From Clostridia bacterium (lineage in GTDB: Bacteria > Bacillota > TC1 > UBA5767): DNA of 64,000 nt. Where the stretch lies: assembly GCA_016887505.1 (NCBI GenBank), contig CP069393.1, positions 1,474,001 through 1,538,000 on the forward strand. The letters are read 5' to 3'. The notes beneath the pieces are model-generated. The model did not search any database, had not been told where the DNA came from, and saw only the letters and a program-made list of their open reading frames with translations. The position numbers and the translations under genes are program-made. Shown piece by piece: positions 21,768 through 29,712 of this stretch. Each line of letters begins with the position of its first letter. Position 1 is the first letter of the stretch.

Positions 21768-22544
21768 CTAAATAATTACTACGATAGCAAATGAATATAC
21801 GGCAAATAGTGCATAGGCTATGTAATCTATCTTCGCGTATTCTAAAGTATTTCGATACGTTCGGTTGCTTGTATCCTTAAAGCACCTAGAATCCATGGCT
21901 TCACTAATCGCAGTAGAACGATCAAAAGCAGACAAAAATACAGGTATAAGGATGGTTATTAGATTTTTGCCTTTGCTGAAAATATTGCTTCTGAAGTTCG
22001 TTCCTCTAGCCATTTGGGCATTCATTATTCTACTTGTCTCATCTATAAGAATCGGAATAAACTTTATCGCAATAATACTAATAAAAGATAAATCAGATAC
22101 AGGAATTTTTACTCTTTTCAGTGGGGCCAAGATTTTATCGACGCCATTCATAATATCTGTCGTAGTAGTTGTAAAAGAAACCATTGCTCCACCAATGACC
22201 AGAAGAATAATTCTAAAAGATAAATGAAGAGCTTTATAGAATCCCTTTCTGCTAATAGTAATAATGCCATATGATTTTACAATATCACCAGAATTGGTTA
22301 GTACTTGAAAAATAAACGTAGCAAGTAGTAAGAAAAACAAGGGTTTTATGCAAGAGAAAACAGTTTTAAAAGGCACCTTTGCCAATTTAATTACTCCAGC
22401 GAGAAAGATCGCCACTATAAGGAACTCTGGTATGTCTTTTACAGTAAAAAGTAGTATTAGATATATAAATGTTGTGATGAGTTTCGTTCTAGGATCAAGA
22501 GAATGAATTATACTTTCTGTAGAAATATATTTAAGACTTTTCAT
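21768..22544 (-). CDS. ecfT: ECF transporter T component (EcfT)
   Basis: 258-residue membrane scaffold that couples the two ATPases to the substrate-binding S subunit of an energy-coupling-factor vitamin/metabolite importer. About five to six hydrophobic helices in the first 180 residues. The cytoplasmic coupling helices carry the family's Ala-Arg-Gly type motifs: AQMARGTNF and AMDSRCFKD (second one with Cys in place of Gly). Its start overlaps the end of ecfA2 by 14 bases, so translation is coupled. The dedicated S gene at the head of the operon points to a group I (dedicated) ECF system. Confidence 0.9.
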   Translation of the reverse strand: MKSLKYISTESIIHSLDPRTKLITTFIYLILLFTVKDIPEFLIVAIFLAGVIKLAKVPFKTVFSCIKPLFFLLLATFIFQVLTNSGDIVKSYGIITISRKGFYKALHLSFRIILLVIGGAMVSFTTTTTDIMNGVDKILAPLKRVKIPVSDLSFISIIAIKFIPILIDETSRIMNAQMARGTNFRSNIFSKGKNLITILIPVFLSAFDRSTAISEAMDSRCFKDTSNRTYRNTLEYAKIDYIAYALFAVYSFAIVVII

Positions 22545-23388
22545 TCAGACACCTCCTAGTTATTAGACAATCATAAATTTCGTCTACTGTTTCATCGATA
22601 CCGACTAAACTAGCATCCACCGAAAATCCTTTATCCTTAAGGTTCCGAAGCAATATATTAGCCTCCGGGAGTATAATCCCCATAGACTCAAGCTCTTTTT
22701 TGTTTTTAAATACTTCTCTCGGAATATCATCAAATACAATCTCGCCCTTGTTAATGGCGATTACTCTATCTGCATATTCGCACACATCATTCATATCATG
22801 AGATACTAGCACAATGGTCTTGTTGTGTTTTTGATTCAAATCTTTTAGAATACCTAATATATCATTTTTTCCTATGGGATCTAGACCTGCAGTTGGTTCA
22901 TCTAAAACAATAACATCTAAATCCATAGCAAGAACGCCGGCAATTGCAACTCGTCTTTTCTGCCCGCCAGATAGTTCAAACGGAGAAGAGTAAAAATTAC
23001 CTTTATCAATTTTTACAGTTTCTAATGCTGCCTCGGCTTTTTTAAGACGTTCTTCATCTGATAAATCTCGATTTATCAGGCCATAGCAGACATCTTTTAT
23101 AACAGTCTTTTCAAAGAGCTGTTGCTCAGGATATTGAAATACGATTGAGACTTTGTTAATTAGTTTTCCCCTTTGGTAGTCTTTCTTCGTAACTTTCTCT
23201 CCATCTAAGTATATGCTCCCTTTCGTAGGTATTTTAAGGCCGTTTAACATCTGAATAAATGTAGATTTCCCAGAACCTATATGACCAATAATAGCTATGA
23301 ATTCACCATATTTAATATCTACGTTTACATTTTTTATTGCTTGGTTTTTACCATAGCTATAACTCACATTCTCTAGCCTAATCGACAT
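22531..23388 (-). CDS. ecfA2: ECF transporter ATPase EcfA2
   Basis: 285-residue ABC ATPase. Walker A GHIGSGKST (about 36-44), Q-loop VFQYPEQQLFEKTV (the YPEQQLFE block is typical for EcfA2), signature LSGGQKRRVAIAGVLAM and Walker B VIVLDEPTAGLDP, H-loop VLVSHDMNDV. All catalytic residues are present, so it should hydrolyse ATP with EcfA1 to drive import. Overlaps ecfA1 by 16 bases and ecfT by 14 bases. Confidence 0.93.
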   Translation of the reverse strand: MSIRLENVSYSYGKNQAIKNVNVDIKYGEFIAIIGHIGSGKSTFIQMLNGLKIPTKGSIYLDGEKVTKKDYQRGKLINKVSIVFQYPEQQLFEKTVIKDVCYGLINRDLSDEERLKKAEAALETVKIDKGNFYSSPFELSGGQKRRVAIAGVLAMDLDVIVLDEPTAGLDPIGKNDILGILKDLNQKHNKTIVLVSHDMNDVCEYADRVIAINKGEIVFDDIPREVFKNKKELESMGIILPEANILLRNLKDKGFSVDASLVGIDETVDEIYDCLITRRCLNEKS

Positions 23389-24236
23389 AATTCTTCCACC
23401 AATTCTTCATTTGTTAAAATCGTTTTACTGATTTTCACACCTTTTTCCCTAAGTTTATTGGATATCTGTAGGATCCTTGGCAACTCAAGGCCATACTCTC
23501 TAACCTTTTTTGCTCTAGAAAAGATTTCTCTTGGCGTTCCACTCATCCGAACTTTTGACTCATCCATAACAACTACCCTATCCGCATCTATTACCTCTTC
23601 CATATAATGTGTCACCAGAACTATGGTAACGTTTGACTTTTGTCGTATCTGTTTGAGCACATTCATGATATCTTCCCGACTTTTTGGATCTTGCATTGAT
23701 GTGGGTTCATCTAGAATAATATATTGAGGTTTCATTGCCAAAACACCAGCAAGTGAGACCTTTTGTTTTTGTCCAATTGAGAGCTCATCAGTAGAAGCAT
23801 TTTTGATCTGGTCAATGCCAACTAAAGAAACCGCATAATCGACGCGGTTTCTAATTTCCAAACTATTTAGATTAAGATTTTCTGGCCCAAAAGCCACATC
23901 ATCTTCCACTTTTGTAGAAATAATTTGGTTGTCGGGATTTTGGAAAACCACGCCAACCTTTTCTCTTATTTCATAAACCTTCTCTTCGTCAAGTGTGTCT
24001 ATATTATCAACATAGAGAATACCACTAGTTGGTGTAAGGAGTGCGTTACAAAGCCTAGAGAAAGTAGATTTTCCGGAACCATTCTTTCCTAGTATGACCA
24101 AAAATTCACCCTCTGCAATAGTTAAATCCATCTCTTTAATTGCAAATACTTTCTCGATTTTTTGAGAATTCTCGTTATATTTTTCATAATAATAATCAAT
24201 ATTCTTCGCTTCTAACATAACGTTCTCCTTTGACAA
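23373..24236 (-). CDS. ecfA1: ECF transporter ATPase EcfA1
   Basis: 287-residue ABC ATPase partnering EcfA2. Walker A GKNGSGKST, Q-loop VFQNPDNQIISTKVEDDVAFGPEN (the NPDNQ block is typical of EcfA1), Walker B YIILDEPTSMQDP and H-loop VLVTHYMEEV. The signature reads ELSIGQKQKV where LSGGQ is usual, so one half of the ATP sandwich has a glycine-to-isoleucine change. Three bases separate it from ecfS upstream. Confidence 0.93.
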   Translation of the reverse strand: MSKENVMLEAKNIDYYYEKYNENSQKIEKVFAIKEMDLTIAEGEFLVILGKNGSGKSTFSRLCNALLTPTSGILYVDNIDTLDEEKVYEIREKVGVVFQNPDNQIISTKVEDDVAFGPENLNLNSLEIRNRVDYAVSLVGIDQIKNASTDELSIGQKQKVSLAGVLAMKPQYIILDEPTSMQDPKSREDIMNVLKQIRQKSNVTIVLVTHYMEEVIDADRVVVMDESKVRMSGTPREIFSRAKKVREYGLELPRILQISNKLREKGVKISKTILTNEELVEELCRLG

Positions 24237-24239
24237 CTT

Positions 24240-24812
24240 TTATTCTTCGTTTTCTTGTAAAAACTCTTTTTTATACTTAAGAGGTAATGATTTAACAATA
24301 TAGTAAACAATAATCATCGAACCAACTTTGTCGATTAGGTTATTTTGAATTTTCGCAACAAAGGATGCCGTGAATAAGGAAGCTCCCGCTTTTTTCAAAG
24401 ATATCACAATAACATCACTCATGGTTCCAGTTAATCCACCATAAACAGCAATACCAATCGGTGTACCGATAAGTGCGCATAAGAAGCTCAGCAAAAGGCC
24501 TACTAAAAATGATTTCAATAAACTCATTTTTCTGTTTTTAAATGCAAAACCAACAATTAAACCAATCATTACATTAATAGCTGCAAACGGTAAGTTTTGG
24601 ATACCAGAGAATAAAATACTCTTAATAAAACTACTCAAGAATCCAACAATCGCACCAATTAACGGTCCAAAAATTATGGCTGAAAACATGGTACCCATTG
24701 TGTCGCCATAAAAAGGTAAGTTCAAAGCTCCCACAGTAACCCCTAAAACTATGTTGAGCGCAACACACAATCCGCTTAAAACTAACTTTTTAGAATTGGA
24801 AATTTTTTTCAT
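24240..24812 (-). CDS. ECF transporter S component, CD3073-like
   Basis: 190-residue integral membrane substrate-binding subunit, first gene of the operon. About six hydrophobic segments; the stretch NLPFYGDTMGTMFSAIIFGPLIGAIVGFLSS resembles S components that have a 'P..d..GT...a...GP..g...G' pattern in helices 1-3. It matches what NCBI calls a CD3073-family putative ECF S component because of its sequence type and its pairing with a TudS-like gene, but I recognise no known vitamin-binding motif. Substrate is unknown; the desulfidase neighbour suggests a thiolated base or other organosulfur compound (inference). ATG is preceded by AAAGAGGAG. Confidence 0.82.
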   Translation of the reverse strand: MKKISNSKKLVLSGLCVALNIVLGVTVGALNLPFYGDTMGTMFSAIIFGPLIGAIVGFLSSFIKSILFSGIQNLPFAAINVMIGLIVGFAFKNRKMSLLKSFLVGLLLSFLCALIGTPIGIAVYGGLTGTMSDVIVISLKKAGASLFTASFVAKIQNNLIDKVGSMIIVYYIVKSLPLKYKKEFLQENEE

Positions 24813-25198
24813 GATTACTCCTCTTTTCTTTATTTAGTATTTCTACACCAATCGAATTAATTCGTCAGTATCCTCTTGTCCATCAATACCATTGGTGTCA
24901 CTCTTTGCATCCATCGATAAAATAAGTCACTAAATCTAAGTAAATCGAATTAAGATTTATCTGTATGCAAATCATGATACTTTAAGAAGAATATCATATT
25001 AAAATTACTTTATCCAATAGATAAATATTATACTATCTAGGCTAATCTAAATTAAACTTATGAAGCTTCTAGCCCTTGTTTTAATAGGATTTTTTAACCT
25101 TAAGTGGGAAAATCAGCCATTGAAAAAATTAGACTTTGACCAATTTTATCGGACATACTCACATTCATGAAGCCCGGCAAATTTTGTAATATAAATAG
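24813..25198. other. Leader and upstream region of the ECF operon
   Basis: About 385 AT-rich bases. The proximal 90 bases of the minus-strand leader contain an 8-base inverted repeat (24845-24852 and 24891-24898) with an internal CGAATTAATTCG palindrome, listed separately. Nothing else recognised before the TnpB relic. Confidence 0.4.
24845..24898 (-). promoter_or_regulatory. Possible structured leader of the ECF operon
   Basis: In the minus-strand 5' leader, ACACCAAT and ATTGGTGT pair around a loop with a nested palindrome, ending 33 bases before the ecfS ATG. It does not match TPP, FMN or other riboswitch consensus I know. It might be an unassigned regulatory RNA or chance. Confidence 0.3.
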
Positions 25199-25436
25199 TG
25201 ATATACTCTCACTACGTAAAAAAGCGAGAGCTTCTCGTTCAAGCAGGCATAAGCAAGCCAACCCCGTATTCCCCACTGTTCCTTTTATTTAAATGCACAT
25301 CTCATTTCTGATACTGATGCTTATATAATATTTCCCAGTTGGCAATCTACTTACTGTGACAACTTGAGTCTATCGTCATCCGATATTTTCTTTATTATGG
25401 TCGCTTTCAGCTTAGGTAGAATCAGATGGTCTTCTG
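25199..25436 (-). pseudogene. TnpB relic and IS200/IS605 right end
   Basis: On the minus strand, beginning at the IS256 end, the frames give EDHLILPKLKA and, after frameshifts, VTVSRLPTGKYYISI, the beta-barrel region of TnpB. Then sequence jumps by internal deletion to a block like the right end at 5.8 kb (GAAGCTCTCGC... GTAGTGAGAGTATATCAC), ending near 25199. Stops and frameshifts show decay. It lies head-on against the left end of the IS256-type element, which may have inserted in it. Confidence 0.7.
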
Positions 25437-25439
25437 ATT

Positions 25440-26791
25440 AAGTACATATAATGGTGTAAAAACAAAATGAGCCAAAAACTCACAACTCGGTTACAATAAA
25501 TGTGCTAGCAAATACTAAACCGAGGAGTGTGAATCATGGCTCAGTACAATATTACCCTAACCGAAGAACTCTTGCACGGTCTTTTCGTCTCAGATGGAAA
25601 AGATGAAGCTTTTTCTAACCTATTGGAAGAGATATTCAACCAAGTATTGGTTGCTCAATCTAATGACCAAATTGGTGCTGCCCCATACGAACGCACCGAC
25701 GAAAGGAAGGCTTACCGTAACGGATACAGGGACCGACAGTTGACCACTCGCGTGGGTACTCTGACGCTGCACGTCCCAAGACATCGTAACGGCGACTTCA
25801 GCACTGAACTTTTTGAGCGTTACCAGCGCAGCGAGCAAGCCCTGCTTCTGGCCATGATGCAAATGGTCGTGAGCGGTGTATCCTCCAGGAAGGTGGAAGA
25901 CATCACCTATGAACTCTGTGGCAGGAAGTTCTCCAAGTCTATGGTTTCTAAACTGTGCGAAAAGTTGGATCCCATCGTAAAGAATTTTCAGAACCGTCCG
26001 CTCGAAAAGCATTATCCCTTCCTGGTGGTGGATGCCCTTTACCTCAAGGTACGCGAAGACGGCAGAGTACGTTCCAAGGGATTACTTGTAGCGGTGGCTG
26101 TTAACCAAGAAGGTTACCGTGAAATCATCGGTTTCAGGGTGGCAGACACAGAGTCTGAAACAAGCTGGAGCGAGTTCTTCTCATCCTTGAAGGACCGAGG
26201 TCTTAAAGATGTACATCTGGTCACTTCGGACAGCCACAGAGGACTTGTGAACGCCATCAGGAAACATTTCCAGGGTGCTACCTGGCAGAGATGCCAAACA
26301 CACTTTTCAAGGAACGTGCTAGACTTGACACCAAAGTCACTGCAGCCAGAACTGAAAGAACATCTACGTAGGCTCTACGAAGCTGTTGACCTTGAAAGTG
26401 CCAACAAAGTTCGTGATGAGATTATGGACAAGTACGAAACCAAAGCATCACGTGCAATGAATCTTCTAGATGAAGCCTTTGCCGATGTCACAGCTGTTCT
26501 CAGCGTTCCCTTAAAATACAGGAAACGGATCCGAACCAGCAACGGCATTGAGCGACTAAATCAGGAGATTCGCCGTAGAGAGCGAGTCATACGGATCTTC
26601 CCGAATGAGGCTTCGGTTATCCGTCTCATTGGCGCCCTACTCATGGAACAGGACGAGAAATGGCAGACTGGCCGCAAGTATTTTGAGATGGCTCTTTACT
26701 ACCAGACGTTTTCTGAATCTAAGAATTCTGCAAAGGCTGCTGCAGTCGCCTAATCTAAACTACCGAGGAATTTACACACAAATGTGGACTT
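25440..26791 (+). mobile_element. IS256-type insertion sequence
   Basis: Left end starts AAGTACATATAATGGTGTAAA (imperfect) at 25440; the right end TTTACACACAAATGTGGACTT ending at 26791 reads inversely similar. One transposase gene fills the element. Its left end abuts a TnpB relic. Short sequences like its left end also occur near 9.82 kb and 55.04 kb. Confidence 0.75.
25536..26753 (+). CDS. IS256-family transposase
   Basis: 405-residue intact DDE transposase (Transposase_mut). First Asp in LVVDALYLKVREDG, second Asp in HLVTSDSHRGLV, catalytic Glu in TSNGIERLNQEIRRRE; WQRCQTHFSRNVLDL between them is the conserved C/H block. Zinc-like upstream region GYRDRQLTTRVGTLTLHVPR is typical. CGAGGAG precedes the ATG. 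Unlike the element at 19.9 kb the frame is continuous from the good start, so this one may be active. The G+C-richer coding sequence compared with neighbours fits foreign origin. Confidence 0.95.
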   Translation: MAQYNITLTEELLHGLFVSDGKDEAFSNLLEEIFNQVLVAQSNDQIGAAPYERTDERKAYRNGYRDRQLTTRVGTLTLHVPRHRNGDFSTELFERYQRSEQALLLAMMQMVVSGVSSRKVEDITYELCGRKFSKSMVSKLCEKLDPIVKNFQNRPLEKHYPFLVVDALYLKVREDGRVRSKGLLVAVAVNQEGYREIIGFRVADTESETSWSEFFSSLKDRGLKDVHLVTSDSHRGLVNAIRKHFQGATWQRCQTHFSRNVLDLTPKSLQPELKEHLRRLYEAVDLESANKVRDEIMDKYETKASRAMNLLDEAFADVTAVLSVPLKYRKRIRTSNGIERLNQEIRRRERVIRIFPNEASVIRLIGALLMEQDEKWQTGRKYFEMALYYQTFSESKNSAKAAAVA

Positions 26792-26817
26792 GACTTATCA
26801 ATCACCGCAATACATCA

Positions 26818-26860
26818 AAGGCTTGGTCTCTTTTCAAATAAGAAACCAAGCCAAAACGGT
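26818..26860. terminator. Hairpin between IS and DUF554 gene
   Basis: Arms GGCTTGGT and ACCAAGCC with a loop of 17 bases and A/T flanks. It lies about 105 bases past the DUF554 stop on the minus strand; function as terminator is plausible. Confidence 0.5.
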
Positions 26861-26966
26861 ATACTATTTCATTTTTTACTGAAAGATTAGTTCATTCTTC
26901 TTGCTATTTATATTACTGATTTTTCTAAGCTAAGTCTACCAGGCAATCTTCCGAGTGAATTACTTA

Positions 26967-27698
26967 TTATGATAGTAATGGTGTAACGACATTGGTCCAA
27001 ATATAGGATAAAGGTAAGACCAAGGCCATGGCTGGTATCATATCGGCAATGGGAAAACTCTTGATTCCTGCAATGCGAAGCCCAGTGGCAAGGAGCAAGA
27101 AACCGCCACAGGCTTTAAAATCCATAATCATCTCTGGTGTCGTCAACGGAAAAATCAACTTGGCACCAACCGCTAGCAAGCCAAGAATTAAGAATTGCGG
27201 AACTGCAATCAACGAAACTACGGCACCCAACTGACTGGCAAAAATAGCTGCCGTAAAGAAGTCCAATATAGATTTGGATATCAAGATGGTACTGTCGCCG
27301 GTCATCCCAGCATCAATGGAACCATATATGCCGGTACCGCTTGCACAAAACAAGACGATGATGGTTACCAAGGAAGCCATGAATTCATCATGGCTCATAT
27401 CTGAATGATGTCCTTCAAACAATTTCATAAACGGTTTTTGCATTTGAATGGCCAATCTATGAATCCAGTTACCAAGGTTGGTGAGTAACCCTATCGCCGT
27501 ACCCAAAACTACGGAAAAAATGACAACTGGCATGTTTTTCATGAGTCCTATGGCAGCGATACCCATTCCGAATGCGCATATACCAAAAATCATGGTAAGC
27601 TCCCTTTTCAGCTCTTCCGACAACCTCTTGCCTCCAATAGCTCCCAGAATTCCTCCAAAAAACACAGATAAAACATTAATGATTACTCCAGCTGGCAT
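26967..27698 (-). CDS. DUF554-family membrane protein
   Basis: 243-residue integral membrane protein with about seven hydrophobic helices. N-terminus MPAGVIINVLSVFFGGILGAIGG and later FGICAFGMGIAAIGLMKN are hallmarks of DUF554 (Bacillus YdfK/YqgA group). Role is unknown; transport has been suggested for the family without proof. GAGGAG precedes the start. Single gene bordered by mobile DNA on both sides. Confidence 0.88.
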   Translation of the reverse strand: MPAGVIINVLSVFFGGILGAIGGKRLSEELKRELTMIFGICAFGMGIAAIGLMKNMPVVIFSVVLGTAIGLLTNLGNWIHRLAIQMQKPFMKLFEGHHSDMSHDEFMASLVTIIVLFCASGTGIYGSIDAGMTGDSTILISKSILDFFTAAIFASQLGAVVSLIAVPQFLILGLLAVGAKLIFPLTTPEMIMDFKACGGFLLLATGLRIAGIKSFPIADMIPAMALVLPLSYIWTNVVTPLLS

Positions 27699-27756
27699 AA
27701 TTCTCTCCTCATAATTTAGTCAATTCAATTTATCATAGTCAAGCCTCTTTATCTAG

Positions 27757-28032
27757 ATAATTAAATAAAAGGAAAGCCATCAGTGAACTCCGAATCAGGT
27801 AAGTTACAAAACAAACCGAAAAAAAGACCGCCTGATGGCTTGGCCTAATTTGAATGCTCCTTTTGAAAACATTCCACTTAATTTCATGACTGCTGAAGAT
27901 TCATGCTAGCCATACCTACCTAGTTTTGTGAGCACCTCATAGATTTTGAATTCACAAGTGAAGTAGAGCAGGTAAATCCCAATATACTGAAACCCAAAAC
28001 TGATGAAATTGCGTAGTTATCCTGATACTAAC
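27757..28032 (+). mobile_element. Internally deleted IS256-type relic
   Basis: About 275 bases related to the two ends of the element at 19.9-21.2 kb: leader AGGAAAGCCATCAGTGAACT, the ATG context (27835) reading MAWPNLNAPFENIPLNFMTAED, then a jump to the right end CTGATGAAATTGCG. The middle of the transposase is gone. It resembles a MITE-like derivative that could be moved only by a full transposase. Confidence 0.75.
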
Positions 28033-28144
28033 CTTCAGGTAGAAACTTGTAGCAATAAATATTATTTTTTTATACCATGTTCCGAGTTGCTGAATGCCTA
28101 ATTATTTTGATTTATCGTAGCCCAAACACACTAATTGATCCTTT

Positions 28145-29011
28145 TTATTTATATATTTCTCCAAATTTATTAAAGCTCAAATATATATGTTCAATATAAT
28201 TATCAACATTTCTAATTTTTGGTATCACTACACTTCGGGTATTCCCGTGACCAATAAGCATTCCATTCTTTATACTTACTTTGTCCGGAGAAATATCCAC
28301 CCAATTATTTTGAAATAATTCTGGATTCAAGAGTGCTGCAACAGCTAGAATATCCCATAGGTATATCCCCTTACTATGAAACACTTTTTCTACCCCTTCG
28401 AACCAGTATATGGCCTGTTCATATAGCCAACCTTCAAATTTACTTCCCTCTTTCAGTTTGTCGAATCTTCCTCTGGTAAAAAATCCATCTAAACACGTAT
28501 TCCCAGTAGCGATAATGAGTTTATTGGCATGTTGTAATACATGTAGCGCCGCTTGATAATGAATCGAAAAGTTCAACTCTCGTAAAGAGGTATTATTTAT
28601 TATTAAAGGTTCGGTGATGCCTCCCATAAGTGAAATCGCATTTATCTTATTATAGAATGTATGGTCCAGTTGCCAGGCGTGGTAAAGATTTGTCAGGGAG
28701 CCCAAGCCAATTAACGATAGTTCTCCTTCATAAGTATTGGCCATGTCTACTAGAAACTTCGCTGCTTCATTGTCCGCACAAGAATCCGTTGTCCCTCTGT
28801 AAACAGGTATATTTTCGCATCCAATATCTTTCATAAATCTAACAGTATTCGGAAAGACTATATCCAACTCATTATTTCCAAATGTTGTGCATATACCTAA
28901 GATTTCTGTATCTTCTTGTGCCAAAGCATAGATAATGGCAAGCCCATCATCTATATCACAACCACTTACGGAAAACGTATTATCACAATCTATGATTATC
29001 TTTCTACTCAT
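28145..29011 (-). CDS. Inosine/uridine-preferring nucleoside hydrolase family protein
   Basis: 288 residues. Nucleoside hydrolases cleave the N-glycosidic bond of ribonucleosides with a calcium-bound water. The N-terminal calcium motif is present in the longer subfamily form: DCDNTFSVSGCDIDDGLA (Asp8, Asp10, Asp19, Asp21, Asp22) instead of the compact DTDPGxDD. TGNTCLDG and WDILAVAALL provide the later active-site blocks. Last gene of the transferase operon, its ATG overlapping the GT2 stop. Preferred base and whether the true substrate is an ordinary nucleoside are not readable; the cluster hints at a modified nucleoside (inference). Confidence 0.85.
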   Translation of the reverse strand: MSRKIIIDCDNTFSVSGCDIDDGLAIIYALAQEDTEILGICTTFGNNELDIVFPNTVRFMKDIGCENIPVYRGTTDSCADNEAAKFLVDMANTYEGELSLIGLGSLTNLYHAWQLDHTFYNKINAISLMGGITEPLIINNTSLRELNFSIHYQAALHVLQHANKLIIATGNTCLDGFFTRGRFDKLKEGSKFEGWLYEQAIYWFEGVEKVFHSKGIYLWDILAVAALLNPELFQNNWVDISPDKVSIKNGMLIGHGNTRSVVIPKIRNVDNYIEHIYLSFNKFGEIYK

Positions 29012-29712
29012 TATATAGCATCCTCTTCATAGAGACTGGCAATCTTTGCACTATCGACACCCTGCCTATGCATATATTGCAATTTTTGCATTTTTGCCAT
29101 GGTCCTTATTCTTCCAAATTTTGTAAATCGGCGCTCAGAAGTTATGATCGTTGCATCAGCCAAGGCAATTTTTTGTCCATATCTTTTTATGTCCATAGAC
29201 AATTGGTAGTCCTCCATCAAGGGAAGCTCTGCAAATCCTCCTAGCTGATTAAAAAAGTCCCTTTCAATGAATATACCCTGATCCCCAAAAGCTATATTCC
29301 TTACTCTCACTCTTACACTGGACATAAAACTGCATATCTTCATGAGAATGCTACTACTATCAAATCTTATTTTAAAACAACCAACTTTATAACCTTCTGA
29401 AATTATCCTTTCAATTTCAGCCAATGCACCATCGGATAAAAGGCTATCTGAATGTAAGAATAATAGTATATCACCACTAGCTAGCGATGCCCCGTGATTC
29501 ATTTGATAGGACCTACCCTTTTTTGATGAATAGGACAGCATATATTTTTCTGCAAGTATCTGATCAGTCCCATCATCGCTGCCACCATCTACAAATATAA
29601 TTTCACAATGAGGCTTAAATTGTTCCATATATGACATAAATGCTTGGATGTTTGTAGCTTCATTATAAACAGGCACAATTATCGAAATTTTAGCTTGTCT
29701 ATTCATATTCAT
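29011..29712 (-). CDS. GT2 glycosyltransferase, TIGR04283 type
   Basis: 233-residue GT-A fold glycosyltransferase. SIIVPVYNEA opens the nucleotide-binding fold, IIFVDGGSDDGT follows, and FLHSDSLL is the metal-binding DxD-like block. The C-terminal MEDYQLSMDIKR (ED motif) and RRFTKFGRIRT complete the family pattern. It belongs to the set NCBI names 'TIGR04283 arsenosugar biosynthesis glycosyltransferase', a name based on gene neighbourhood, not on shown chemistry. Translation is coupled: it overlaps the kinase gene upstream by 14 bases and the hydrolase by one base. Confidence 0.85.
   Translation of the reverse strand: MNMNRQAKISIIVPVYNEATNIQAFMSYMEQFKPHCEIIFVDGGSDDGTDQILAEKYMLSYSSKKGRSYQMNHGASLASGDILLFLHSDSLLSDGALAEIERIISEGYKVGCFKIRFDSSSILMKICSFMSSVRVRVRNIAFGDQGIFIERDFFNQLGGFAELPLMEDYQLSMDIKRYGQKIALADATIITSERRFTKFGRIRTMAKMQKLQYMHRQGVDSAKIASLYEEDAI

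Noticed and set aside
24813-25000. TPP or FMN riboswitch upstream of the ECF operon
   Set aside because: Neither the conserved CUGAGA of TPP nor the FMN core is present.
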